A stretch of DNA of 64,000 bases. Source: Actinomycetota bacterium (GTDB lineage Bacteria; Actinomycetota; Actinomycetes; S36-B12; UBA10799). Positions 8,277 through 14,323 of this stretch are shown here, one piece after another. The first letter of the stretch is position 1, and each line of letters starts with the position of its first letter. The notes under the pieces were generated by a model. It was given only the letters and a program-made list of their open reading frames with translations, made no database searches and was not told the origin of the DNA. The translations under genes and the position numbers were made by a program. The stretch is taken from positions 399,435-463,434 of the forward strand of contig JACJWR010000003.1 of NCBI GenBank assembly GCA_020637055.1. Reading direction: 5' to 3'.

Positions 8277-8396
8277 ATCCCCACGTTCGAGTCGTACTGC
8301 CGCGAACGGTGGAACTTGGCCCGCAGGACCGCCTACCAGTTGATGGAAGGCGCGGAGGCGGTGTGCGCCATGGCGCACATCACGCCGGTTCCGATC
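8277..8396 (+). pseudogene. inverted ParB-like module on the opposite strand
   Basis: The plus strand reads PTFESYCRERWNLARR, TAYQLMEGAEAV, CAMAHITPVPI. This aligns with the minus-strand protein at 8423-9121, which has ATFEGYCRERWGFQRN, YANKMIAASEAV. So one repeated module lies in reverse orientation between two copies on the other strand. It is bounded by palindromes at 8206-8221 and 8403-8423 and contains an 18-bp palindrome at 8362-8379. It has no start or stop of its own and looks like a product of local inversion. Confidence 0.7.
8362..8379. repeat. perfect 18-bp palindrome TGTGCGCCATGGCGCACA
   Basis: It lies inside the inverted module at the position equivalent to the GTNVP linker of the intact frame; here it encodes CAMAH. 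Confidence 0.85.
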
Positions 8397-8402
8397 ACGA
8401 GT

Positions 8403-8423
8403 GGAGTTAGTATTACTAACTCC
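8403..8423. repeat. inverted repeat GGAGTTAGT-ATT-ACTAACTCC
   Basis: Nine-base arms around a 3-base centre. The sequence is related to the palindromes at 8041-8061 (GGGGTTGGT arms) and 7934-7954 (CAAGTTGGT arms). It lies immediately past the stop of the 8423-9121 frame. Confidence 0.85.
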
Positions 8424-9121
8424 TACCTTGGTGTGTTGGTTGCTGCGTCGCGGATGGCTTTGGCTGTGACGGGTCCAGACTCGGCCACCTGGGTGAGGAT
8501 TTCGGCGGCGCGTTCGGGGCCGTCGGTTTTGATGATCGCCGCAACCTCACGCGCCTGACCCTCATTCGCGATGGTGGGTACATTTGTACCCACCGACTCC
8601 ACCGCTGTGACAGCCTCCGACGCGGCAATCATCTTGTTGGCGTAGTTGCGCTGGAATCCCCACCGTTCGCGGCAGTACCCCTCGAACGTGGCGTACCCCT
8701 CCAGCCGATACAGGCGCCCGTCACGAATCCGGGCCAACGCCTGACCCTCGTTTGTGACCGGAACAATTGTTCCGATTTGCCCCACGGCGTCGGCCGCCTC
8801 GATCATCTGCCGGGCGCGCCGATCAGTGAACCCCCACCGTTCGCGGCGGTACGCCTTGTCGAGCGCCACGGTCCCGGCGAGCACCTGGGGCAGCAGGTCG
8901 GTCCAGTCAGCGACCAAACCGCAACGCGCCAGGTCAAACCTCAAGTCATTCGATAGTTGCGGATCCGCAAGTATCGACCCGCGCGCCCACCTGCCGCTCT
9001 CGCGTTTCCCCTGAGCGATCAGCATCAACGCACGCCCAGCGGCCTGCTGATTCGACGCCGAGGGCGGCGCCGATCGCCCGCTGCCCCTTCGATAGATTCC
9101 GCCGGTCACCGTTCGCACCAC
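8423..9121 (-). CDS. ParB-like modular DNA-binding protein (element-encoded)
   Basis: A 232-residue frame starting at GTG 9121. The region LLPQVLAGTVALDKAY resembles the segment of actinobacterial plasmid and phage ParB-like proteins after the first HTH. Two related modules follow: RRERWGFTDRRARQMIEAAD then GTIVPVTNEGQALARI, and CRERWGFQRNYANKMIAASE then GTNVPTIANEGQAREVAA. These are probably winged or HTH-type DNA-binding repeats. The C terminus ends abruptly after the duplicated 74-bp repeat in a frame shifted relative to the downstream copy. The first 50 residues are doubtful, since a KGQRA motif typical of the family lies there in another frame. Each linker is encoded by a palindrome (8759-8774, 8573-8594). 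Function is probably in copy control, partition or regulation, by inference. Confidence 0.6.
   Translation of the reverse strand: MVRTVTGGIYRRGSGRSAPPSASNQQAAGRALMLIAQGKRESGRWARGSILADPQLSNDLRFDLARCGLVADWTDLLPQVLAGTVALDKAYRRERWGFTDRRARQMIEAADAVGQIGTIVPVTNEGQALARIRDGRLYRLEGYATFEGYCRERWGFQRNYANKMIAASEAVTAVESVGTNVPTIANEGQAREVAAIIKTDGPERAAEILTQVAESGPVTAKAIRDAATNTPR
8486..8559 (-). repeat. 74-bp direct repeat, copy 2
   Basis: Partner of 8113-8186, located at the 3' end of the 8423-9121 gene. The copies differ at only a few bases. Confidence 0.85.
8573..8594. repeat. palindrome, 10-bp arms GGTGGGTACA / TGTACCCACC
   Basis: Two-base centre. It encodes VGTNVP on the minus strand, at the linker between the second module and NEGQAREV. 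Confidence 0.85.
8759..8774. repeat. perfect 16-bp palindrome CGGAACAATTGTTCCG
   Basis: It encodes GTIVP on the minus strand, at the linker between the first module and NEGQALAR: the same relative place as the palindrome at 8573-8594 but with unrelated sequence. Confidence 0.85.
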
Positions 9122-9240
9122 TGGATCACCTGCCGGGCGTGACCGATGTAGCCGTTGGTGATGCCCGTGTGTGTACTAAGTACACGCGTGGACTCTGGCC
9201 TCAACGCGGCGAGCATCGCCCGCTGACCCTTCGACCTGGG
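9106..9240 (-). pseudogene. fragment of a ParB-like N-terminal module
   Basis: Directly after the whiB-like stop, in the same frame, the minus strand reads SKGQRAMLAALRPES, then RVLSTHTGITNGYIGHARQV and IQWCER before a stop at 9106-9108. KGQRAM followed by a G-x-S/T-N-x-Y-I helix is the usual N-terminal arrangement of plasmid ParB-like proteins. There is no good start codon, so this is probably a remnant of the N-terminal part of the neighbouring gene. An inverted repeat (9171-9185, GTGTACT / AGTACAC) sits at its linker. Confidence 0.5.
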
Positions 9241-9576
9241 CTACATCACCCGCTGCGGCGGCCGCTTGCCGTACAACCGCCACGACGTCCGCCGCCGCGA
9301 CGCGGCTGCGACACGCTCGGCCGGCAGCAGGCCGGCGCGGATCCCGAACCGCAGCGACGACGGAAGGCCATCCTCGAGTCGAAGCGCATCCGCCAGGCAC
9401 TCGGCGCGAACTCCGCACCCGGCGCAGATCGCCTTCGCCGCCAACTGTTCAGGCGGCCGACCCGCGAACCACAGGTCGAGGTCCGAACCCACACACGACG
9501 CGTCGTCTTGCCAGTTCCCAGGCTCCACCCGCCCACAATAGCCGCCACAACGCCCGTGGGCACGGCTACAACGCAC
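9241..9576 (-). CDS. WhiB-like Fe-S transcription factor (element-encoded)
   Basis: The protein is 111 residues from GTG 9576; an internal GTG at 9528 is also possible. It shows the WhiB cysteine pattern: a lone Cys in WQDDASC, then CAGCGVRAEC (C-x2-C-x5-C), which would bind a [4Fe-4S] cluster. The usual G-[VI]-W-G-G turn that contacts sigma factor is altered here to FGIRAG, lacking the tryptophan, followed by the basic tail ASRRRTSWRLYGKR expected to bind DNA. Wbl proteins are restricted to Actinobacteria and their phages; phage copies can interfere with host Wbl function. Here it probably regulates element or host genes. Confidence 0.8.
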   Translation of the reverse strand: MRCSRAHGRCGGYCGRVEPGNWQDDASCVGSDLDLWFAGRPPEQLAAKAICAGCGVRAECLADALRLEDGLPSSLRFGIRAGLLPAERVAAASRRRTSWRLYGKRPPQRVM

Positions 9577-9678
9577 GCAGACGCCCGACAGGTGTATCCG
9601 GTAGGGTCGCCGCCTTCGACGCTTCTACGGGCGTCCTGCGGCGACGGGGGGTTTCGCCGGAGGTGGCGGGTATCGTTG

Positions 9679-9870
9679 TCACCGGAGATCCTCTCCATCT
9701 CCAGCGCGGTCGAGCGAGGTCGCCATCGCTCCCGCGAGAGGCTCCACCAACCGGGTCGTGCTGGCCTCGGTTGGTGGAGCCTCACCCTGGTGAAACGGGC
9801 AATATCCGTTCGCCCACCTCCCGATGAACGGGCAGGCTCGGACGCTGCAACGGGCTACGGGTGACTTCAT
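9679..9870 (-). CDS. small zinc-finger-like peptide
   Basis: A 63-residue frame from ATG 9870. The N-terminal part has spaced cysteines and a histidine, CSVRACPFIGRWANGYCPFH (C-x4-C-x9-C-x2-H), a plausible zinc site. The rest is low in structure. It lies in the leftward element operon between the coiled-coil gene and the WhiB-like gene. No family is recognised. Confidence 0.5.
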   Translation of the reverse strand: MKSPVARCSVRACPFIGRWANGYCPFHQGEAPPTEASTTRLVEPLAGAMATSLDRAGDGEDLR

Positions 9871-10264
9871 GCTGGAATGCCTCTCAGTGTGCGCGGGAGC
9901 GGCCTAGGACGGCCTCTGCGCCCATGTTGGTAGGTGTGTGACCCCTCGCCCGTTCGTCGCGTCTGCGGCCCGTTGGGCGTATGCTGGGGGCGCATCTCGC
10001 AGCGATGTAACGCGGCCCCTCCGACTCGACCACGGAGGGGCCGCTTCGCGTCCGTGCCCAGCGTCGGGGTCTGGATCCGCCGCGACGCCCAGCCTGCCGA
10101 GGCTCACTGTCCCAACCCTCAACCTCGGGTTGAGACTTCTGGATACGCCGCGACGATCAGGCTCATCCCGCGCCGCCCCTAGTGGCTGCCACGGGAGGGG
10201 CATCCCCCCTCGGGGGTGAGGGTGACGGCCCCGAGACTCGGAGCCGCCACCCTTCCGCGCCCGG
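9871..10264. other. about 390 bp without a supported gene
   Basis: The stretch holds a strong terminator-like hairpin (10012-10044), a short related pair of sequences (GATCCGCCGCGACG near 10073 and GATACGCCGCGACG near 10141), and a GC-rich hairpin near 10194-10230. The open minus-strand frame 9904-10281 has arginine/proline-rich composition and no family features, so it is not called. Confidence 0.5.
10012..10044. terminator. strong bidirectional hairpin
   Basis: A perfect 12-bp stem, GCGGCCCCTCCG / CGGAGGGGCCGC, with a 9-base loop. It follows the coiled-coil gene of the leftward operon. On the plus strand it lies about 30 bp after a TATGCT box (9980-9985), so it could also end a short plus-strand RNA. 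Confidence 0.65.
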
Positions 10265-11044
10265 TCAGTCGAACGACCCACGCGGCCCGTCGCCCCTGTG
10301 CGTGAGGGACTTCCTCAGCGCACGCTGCAACGTCTCCGTGGCCTTCACGCCGTTGCGTTGCAGCGCTCGCCAGTCACCTGCGAGCGTGCTCCACTCGCTC
10401 GCAACGGTCTGAGCAAGTCGAGACACGATCTGTCGATCCTTCCCGCTGTCCACGAGTTGCTGGACTTCCGTGACGAGTCGCTGACGTGCCGAGACGTACT
10501 CGGACGCGACTGGGATCGGGAGGTCGGGCAACTTCGCCCGCGTCGATGTCTGCGCGTGCGGTGGTGTGGCGACCACACGCACGAGATCCAGACGCTGTGC
10601 CAGCACAGCCTGGGCGTCGGCAGCGGCCTTGTCGGCAGCGGCCTGCTTGCGCTCCCACGCCTTCACGGCGGCCACGGCAGCGACCTCGGCCTGGCCCAGC
10701 ACAGCGTCGGCAGCCTCGCCCAGCGCGGCGTGCAGCGCCCACCAGCGCCGGGTCACGAGGTCGGCCTGCACAGCCTGGAACCGCTCGGCTGTCGCGAGTG
10801 CTTCCTCCAGCCGCCAGGTGTCGTTGCGCACGCTGGCGAGATCCTCCCCGGCCTCGGCAGCGGCGCGCAGCGCCTCGGCGTATGCGTCCGGCGCGGCAGC
10901 GTGTGCGCGTCGCGCCTCGGCCACCTTCACGTTCGCAGCCTTCAGCGCAGCGACCGCGTCCTGCAACGCGGCGTAGGCGTCCGTGACTGGGGTCGGCAGG
11001 TCGAGTCCAGACAGGTCTGGGGCGGCGTATCGGGTGCTTGTCAT
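10265..11044 (-). CDS. coiled-coil protein of the element
   Basis: A 259-residue, alanine- and glutamate-rich protein. Long heptad-like stretches cover about residues 20-160 (for example ALRAAAEAGEDLASVRNDTW), followed by a second helical half (about 180-240) ending in basic residues. There is no signal peptide, membrane segment or recognised domain. Its ATG overlaps the stop of the upstream 90-residue gene by four bases, so the two are coupled in the leftward operon that starts at the excisionase-like gene. A structural or scaffolding role in element replication is only a guess. Confidence 0.7.
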   Translation of the reverse strand: MTSTRYAAPDLSGLDLPTPVTDAYAALQDAVAALKAANVKVAEARRAHAAAPDAYAEALRAAAEAGEDLASVRNDTWRLEEALATAERFQAVQADLVTRRWWALHAALGEAADAVLGQAEVAAVAAVKAWERKQAAADKAAADAQAVLAQRLDLVRVVATPPHAQTSTRAKLPDLPIPVASEYVSARQRLVTEVQQLVDSGKDRQIVSRLAQTVASEWSTLAGDWRALQRNGVKATETLQRALRKSLTHRGDGPRGSFD

Positions 11045-11313
11045 TCTGAGTACCTCCGGTTGGGGTCGAGCAGGTGTCGTAGTTGGCCGGATTCGTGCAG
11101 GCGCACGATCTCTTCGGGCGCGAGTCCGCGCAGCCCGGCCCTCGTGATCCGCCCCTCGGCGTCGCGTTCCGGTTTCGTGCGCCCGGCGAGCAGGTCGTCG
11201 AGTTGCCCGAGAGTGCGGGCGCGTTCGATCTGCTCATGGTCGAGTCCACGCAGGTCGTCCCTCGTGAGTTGGGGCGGGCGGCTCTTGCCGCTCGGGTCGA
11301 TGTAGTCGGTCAT
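11041..11313 (-). CDS. small protein with two internal repeats
   Basis: A 90-residue protein from ATG 11313, preceded by AAAGGAAA on the coding strand. It contains two related helical repeats: LRGLDHEQIERARTLGQLDD and LRGLAPEEIVRLHESGQLRH, each followed by LL. This duplicated motif occurs in small phage and plasmid proteins whose role I do not know. It overlaps the downstream coiled-coil gene (ATGA). Confidence 0.7.
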   Translation of the reverse strand: MTDYIDPSGKSRPPQLTRDDLRGLDHEQIERARTLGQLDDLLAGRTKPERDAEGRITRAGLRGLAPEEIVRLHESGQLRHLLDPNRRYSE

Positions 11314-11356
11314 CGGTGTTTCCTTTCGTTGGTTGTGAGGACGGTCTTCTTGGTTG

Positions 11357-11761
11357 TCATCGGGCAGGTTCTTTCGCGAGTTCGTCGGCCACCGAGTTGA
11401 TCTCCTTCGCACGATCCGGCGATCCGCCAACGTCGGGATGGAACACGCGCATGAGTGCGGCTCGGAGTTTGGGTCGCAGTTCCGGCGAGCACTCTTGGAA
11501 CGCCTCGCGTACCCACGACGCACTTGAAGTCGTGGGTTTTGCTTTGCTCCCCGTGTCCGGCGTGACGACGGTGATCCCGACCGCGGTGAACGCCGCCTTG
11601 AGTGAAGGCCAATGGCCGGATTCGACGTACCAGCAGCGATCCAACTTGGACCATCGGCGGGCATACGCGGGCACCGTGCCCTTGATGATGTTGCGCGCCT
11701 CGTAGGGCGAGCGGATCTGCCACTCGTTGCCGAGGGCCATCTTGGTTGCGGTGACGATCAC
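11357..11761 (-). CDS. J-domain-like protein of the replication module
   Basis: A 134-residue protein. The C-terminal half (about 85-134) resembles a truncated J domain: helix VREAFQECSPELRPKLRAAL, then the HPD tripeptide in MRVFHPDVGG, then a helix RAKEINSVADELAK. The N-terminal half has WxxR-type strands (AYARRWSKLDRCWYVESGHW) that may form a small separate domain. It overlaps the helicase gene stop (11758-11761), so it is coupled to the DUF3631 gene. J proteins recruit DnaK, which several plasmids and phages use to remodel replication initiators; that role here is inference. Confidence 0.65.
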   Translation of the reverse strand: MIVTATKMALGNEWQIRSPYEARNIIKGTVPAYARRWSKLDRCWYVESGHWPSLKAAFTAVGITVVTPDTGSKAKPTTSSASWVREAFQECSPELRPKLRAALMRVFHPDVGGSPDRAKEINSVADELAKEPAR

Positions 11762-13134
11762 GAGGCACGCTCGCAGCGTTCGCAGCGGTTCCGACCTGGG
11801 ACTACCAGGAGGATCGGGTTACCGCAGGTGTCGCACCTCGGCCGGTCGGATGACTCGGGTGTCACGGGTGTCACGGGTGTTTCCGAAGGCGCGGGTGACT
11901 CGGGTGTCACGGGTGTCACGGGTGTTTCCGAAGGCAAGTAGCGGGACCAAGGGTCTTCCAGGTCCGCGCGCCGATAGCCGCGATGCCTATCGGGGCCGTC
12001 CCGATCCTGCTTCGGCTTCACTCCGTACTGGCGAAGGCGACGCGACAGGTCGCGCGCGTCCAAAGCCTTACCCCTCAGGTCAGACCAAGGCTCCTCCTCC
12101 ATCTCGTGCAGAGCTTTGATGATGACCTCGGTGGGCAGGTGTGCCGGGTTGCCCTTCGAGTTGAACACTGTCCGAAGCGACCCCAGCAGTCGCACGTTCA
12201 AACTGGTGGTGGAGTTCTCCTCTGCCGCCTTCACCATCGCCACTGCTGCGTCTCGGGCAAGGGTCGGCCACTCACCACCTGCCAGGTCGGCGATGGCGAT
12301 CAGCGGCTCCCAGCAGTCCGCGTCCCTGTCTGTGATGACATCGGGCAGGTCGGGCCAGGTGTCGGCCAACGCTGGAAGGTGTGGGTTGAGCCAGTCGGCG
12401 AGGTCGTCTCGCAGAGCGTGACCTTCGGGTTCTTGACGCCGGCGGCGATACGGTTCCACCCGTTCCCCTGGGGCGCGTCTGCGCATCCGGATGACGATCG
12501 AGCGGGTCATGATCGTGTCCGGAAGGTCGTTCAGTCCGGCTAGTGCCACGGGGGCGAAGCAGGGGAAGGTTTCGATGGTGAACGTCTTTCCCGTCATCGC
12601 CACCCGCTGCGCGTATCCGGAAGACCGGTATCCCGCGTTCACGAACCCGCGCAGGTCTTCGTGATCCTTCGATGCGCGAGGTCCGAACACTGTGTCCGCC
12701 TCATCGAGCATGATCGTTGGCCGGTCTACTACGAATCCGTCTTCGTCTGGGGTCATGGACCTGTAGAGCACTGCCACGGAGACGTTGAAGGTCAGCATCG
12801 GGTTGGGTGAAAGCAACTCCAAGACTTCGAGGAGTCGAGTCTTTCCCGAACCGGGTTCGGGTGAGAGTGCCGCTAGCCGGGGTGTGGTGTCGAAGGCTTC
12901 GACTGCGTGGGCGTGGGCAACCCACAGGGTCGTTGCGGTGTAGGCGTGTTCGTCGGGTAGGACGGTGAAGCGCCTGATGAATGTCTCCACGTCTCCGAGT
13001 AGCCGCGCGCCTTCCGGGGTATCCGTGACATCCGTGACATCCGAGTCATCCGTGACCCGCGCGCCTTCCGGGGTATCCGTGACATCCGTGACATCCGAGT
13101 CATCCGGGTCTTGCGGTGCGGTGAAGGTCATCAT
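11758..13134 (-). CDS. DUF3631-type replication helicase with mirrored repeat arrays at both ends
   Basis: A 458-residue P-loop ATPase. Walker A is SPEPGSGKTRLLEVL and Walker B is TIMLDEADTVFG, followed by a DUF3631 helical region typical of plasmid/phage primase-helicases. The C terminus has a zinc-ribbon pattern (CDTCGN, later CERC). Before the ATPase core the protein starts with two copies of DSDVTDVTDTPEGAR. Before the zinc ribbon it has two copies of PSETPVTPVTPES. The two arrays are the same DNA repeat in opposite orientation. The gene overlaps both neighbours (prim-pol upstream, J-like downstream), forming one replication operon. Confidence 0.82.
   Translation of the reverse strand: MMTFTAPQDPDDSDVTDVTDTPEGARVTDDSDVTDVTDTPEGARLLGDVETFIRRFTVLPDEHAYTATTLWVAHAHAVEAFDTTPRLAALSPEPGSGKTRLLEVLELLSPNPMLTFNVSVAVLYRSMTPDEDGFVVDRPTIMLDEADTVFGPRASKDHEDLRGFVNAGYRSSGYAQRVAMTGKTFTIETFPCFAPVALAGLNDLPDTIMTRSIVIRMRRRAPGERVEPYRRRRQEPEGHALRDDLADWLNPHLPALADTWPDLPDVITDRDADCWEPLIAIADLAGGEWPTLARDAAVAMVKAAEENSTTSLNVRLLGSLRTVFNSKGNPAHLPTEVIIKALHEMEEEPWSDLRGKALDARDLSRRLRQYGVKPKQDRDGPDRHRGYRRADLEDPWSRYLPSETPVTPVTPESPAPSETPVTPVTPESSDRPRCDTCGNPILLVVPGRNRCERCERAS
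11848..11937 (+). repeat. tandem 45-bp repeat array, 3' end of helicase gene
   Basis: Two units start at 11852 and 11897, each containing GACTCGG and then three copies of a GTGTCACGG-type 9-mer (the last degenerate) before TTTCCGAAGGC. The reverse complement closely matches the array at 13004-13106. The short tandem 9-mers look like iterons. Confidence 0.9.
13004..13106 (-). repeat. tandem 54-bp repeat array, 5' end of helicase gene, inverted relative to 11848-11937
   Basis: Two nearly identical units offset by 54 bp. On the minus strand each reads GACTCGGATGTCACGGATGT, then CACGGATACCCCGGAAGGC. The plus-strand array at 11848-11937 has the same order with G for A at several places. Together they form long inverted repeats inside one gene. 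Confidence 0.9.
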
Positions 13135-14021
13135 GCGGCACCTCCGTTGGTGCCGTGCCGCATCCCAGACTTGATCGTGGCCGTCGCTTCACGCTCGGTG
13201 AGGCCCAACCGGACCGCCGTATCGGTGAGGCTGCGGTGAAGGTCGTCATCGAGCAGTCCGAGGACGGCGGCCCGCTTGGACGCCCAGAACAGTCCCGCGT
13301 TCCGGTTGCCCTCGCCTTGCCGCTCCAGCCACTTCACCAACTGGTCGCCGTCGTTGCCGCGACGGCCCGGCGTCCTCTTCGGCTGCGGGCGTTGCAGTCG
13401 CGGGGGGTCTAGCCGGTTGGAGATCGCCTCCACGTCGAGCGGTTTTGGGTCGCGAACGTGGTCGAAGTTCAACCACTTGTACCGGCCTGGTCCGTCGACG
13501 CCTTCATCTGCGGCGACAGTGGACGGGGCGAGGAGGACGTATCCGCCTGCGGCCTTGATGTCGATCCGGTGGCGGGGAAATGATCGGCATCCGGAGCCGG
13601 ACGTGGGGAAGAACAGGTGCTTGCCACCGTTGCGGGTTTCGGCCTCGGCGAAAGCGCCCGCGAGTAGACCGGCGCGGCCCAGTCGGCGAAGCGCGGCGAA
13701 CCCGTCTCCGTCGAGCCGGACGTCCACGTCGAGCACGTCGAAGAAGACCCCGGTGGGTGTTCCGATGTTCGCTTCCGGCTCCGAAGTCCACCACCTTCGG
13801 ATGGTGGCTACGTCGGTCGTGGCGTCTTTGAATCCGTGCGGGGCCAACCTTCCGATCGGTGCTTTCCCGCCCGGCTCGCAGGGGAAGACGGGCCATCCGG
13901 CTTTGACGTAGACGAGGGCAGCATCCGCGAGTTGGGGTACCCTTGTCTTGATCTTCTCGTCTTGGAGATCCTCGGCCGCCCGTGCTCCCCGGTGTGGGCG
14001 GCCTCTCCCTTCCCGGCTCAT
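13131..14021 (-). CDS. bifunctional DNA primase/polymerase (prim-pol)
   Basis: A 296-residue archaeo-eukaryotic-type primase of mobile elements. Features: the N-terminal WPVFPCEPGGKAPIG motif, the metal-binding DxD in FDVLDVDVRLDGDG, the NGGKHLFF motif with catalytic histidine, and a GGYVLLAPS strand. The C-terminal 70 residues contain RNAGLFWASKRAA, as in PriCT-type domains. It would make primers, and possibly extend them, for element replication together with the downstream DUF3631 helicase. It overlaps the helicase start and the excisionase-like stop, so all are in one operon. Confidence 0.88.
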   Translation of the reverse strand: MSREGRGRPHRGARAAEDLQDEKIKTRVPQLADAALVYVKAGWPVFPCEPGGKAPIGRLAPHGFKDATTDVATIRRWWTSEPEANIGTPTGVFFDVLDVDVRLDGDGFAALRRLGRAGLLAGAFAEAETRNGGKHLFFPTSGSGCRSFPRHRIDIKAAGGYVLLAPSTVAADEGVDGPGRYKWLNFDHVRDPKPLDVEAISNRLDPPRLQRPQPKRTPGRRGNDGDQLVKWLERQGEGNRNAGLFWASKRAAVLGLLDDDLHRSLTDTAVRLGLTEREATATIKSGMRHGTNGGAA

Positions 14022-14194
14022 CGGCAGCCCCCGGCGGAATCGGCGAACAAGGCTTCGATGGAATCGGCGAAGATGATCCGCCGCCGCCCTATCTGGGTGA
14101 ACTCGATTCGACCCTCACGCATGAGTCGGTAGAGCGTTGCTCGGGAGAGCGTCGTCTTGCTGACCGCTTCGGTCACGGTGAGCGCTTCGCGCAT
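14018..14194 (-). CDS. xis: excisionase-like helix-turn-helix protein
   Basis: A 58-residue protein with a MerR/AlpA-type HTH: LTVTEAVSKTTLSRATLYRL, then REGRIEFTQIGRRRII as the wing. Proteins of this size beside tyrosine integrases are usually excisionases or operon regulators. ATG 14194 has AAAGGAG five bases upstream and is preferred to GTG 14200. It heads the leftward replication operon, divergent from the integrase side across a region rich in TCACTGA-type repeats. The VSKTTLS segment departs slightly from the usual ATVAE spacing of HTH_17 proteins. Confidence 0.75.
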   Translation of the reverse strand: MREALTVTEAVSKTTLSRATLYRLMREGRIEFTQIGRRRIIFADSIEALFADSAGGCR

Positions 14195-14323
14195 GGTCAC
14201 TCCTTTCGTTGAGTGACTTCACTTTCACTGATGTATGAGTGATCGGCATGTCAGTGATGCCAAATCAGTGAAACTCATGATTCACTCTGGCCCGTAGAGA
14301 TCCGCAGTGATACAGTCCCTTTC
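14195..14323. promoter_or_regulatory. divergent control region with repeated TCACTGA/TCAGTGA motifs
   Basis: Between the leftward and rightward operons are at least five half-sites: TTCACTGAT (14224-14232), ATGAGTGAT (14235-14243), TCAGTGATG (14251-14259), ATCAGTGAA (14264-14272, exact inverse of the first) and GCAGTGATA (14304-14312). They probably form the operator of the element's lysis/lysogeny-like switch. TACAGT (14312-14317) could be a -10 box for a nearly leaderless message starting at ATG 14324. Confidence 0.6.

Noticed and set aside
9904..10281. 125-codon minus-strand frame in the element
   Set aside because: Composition is Arg/Pro-rich with no recognisable domain, it spans a strong hairpin, and no ribosome site is seen.
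11848..13106. CRISPR-like array in the repeats of the helicase gene
   Set aside because: There are only two units per array, no variable spacers, and no cas genes; the repeats are coding.
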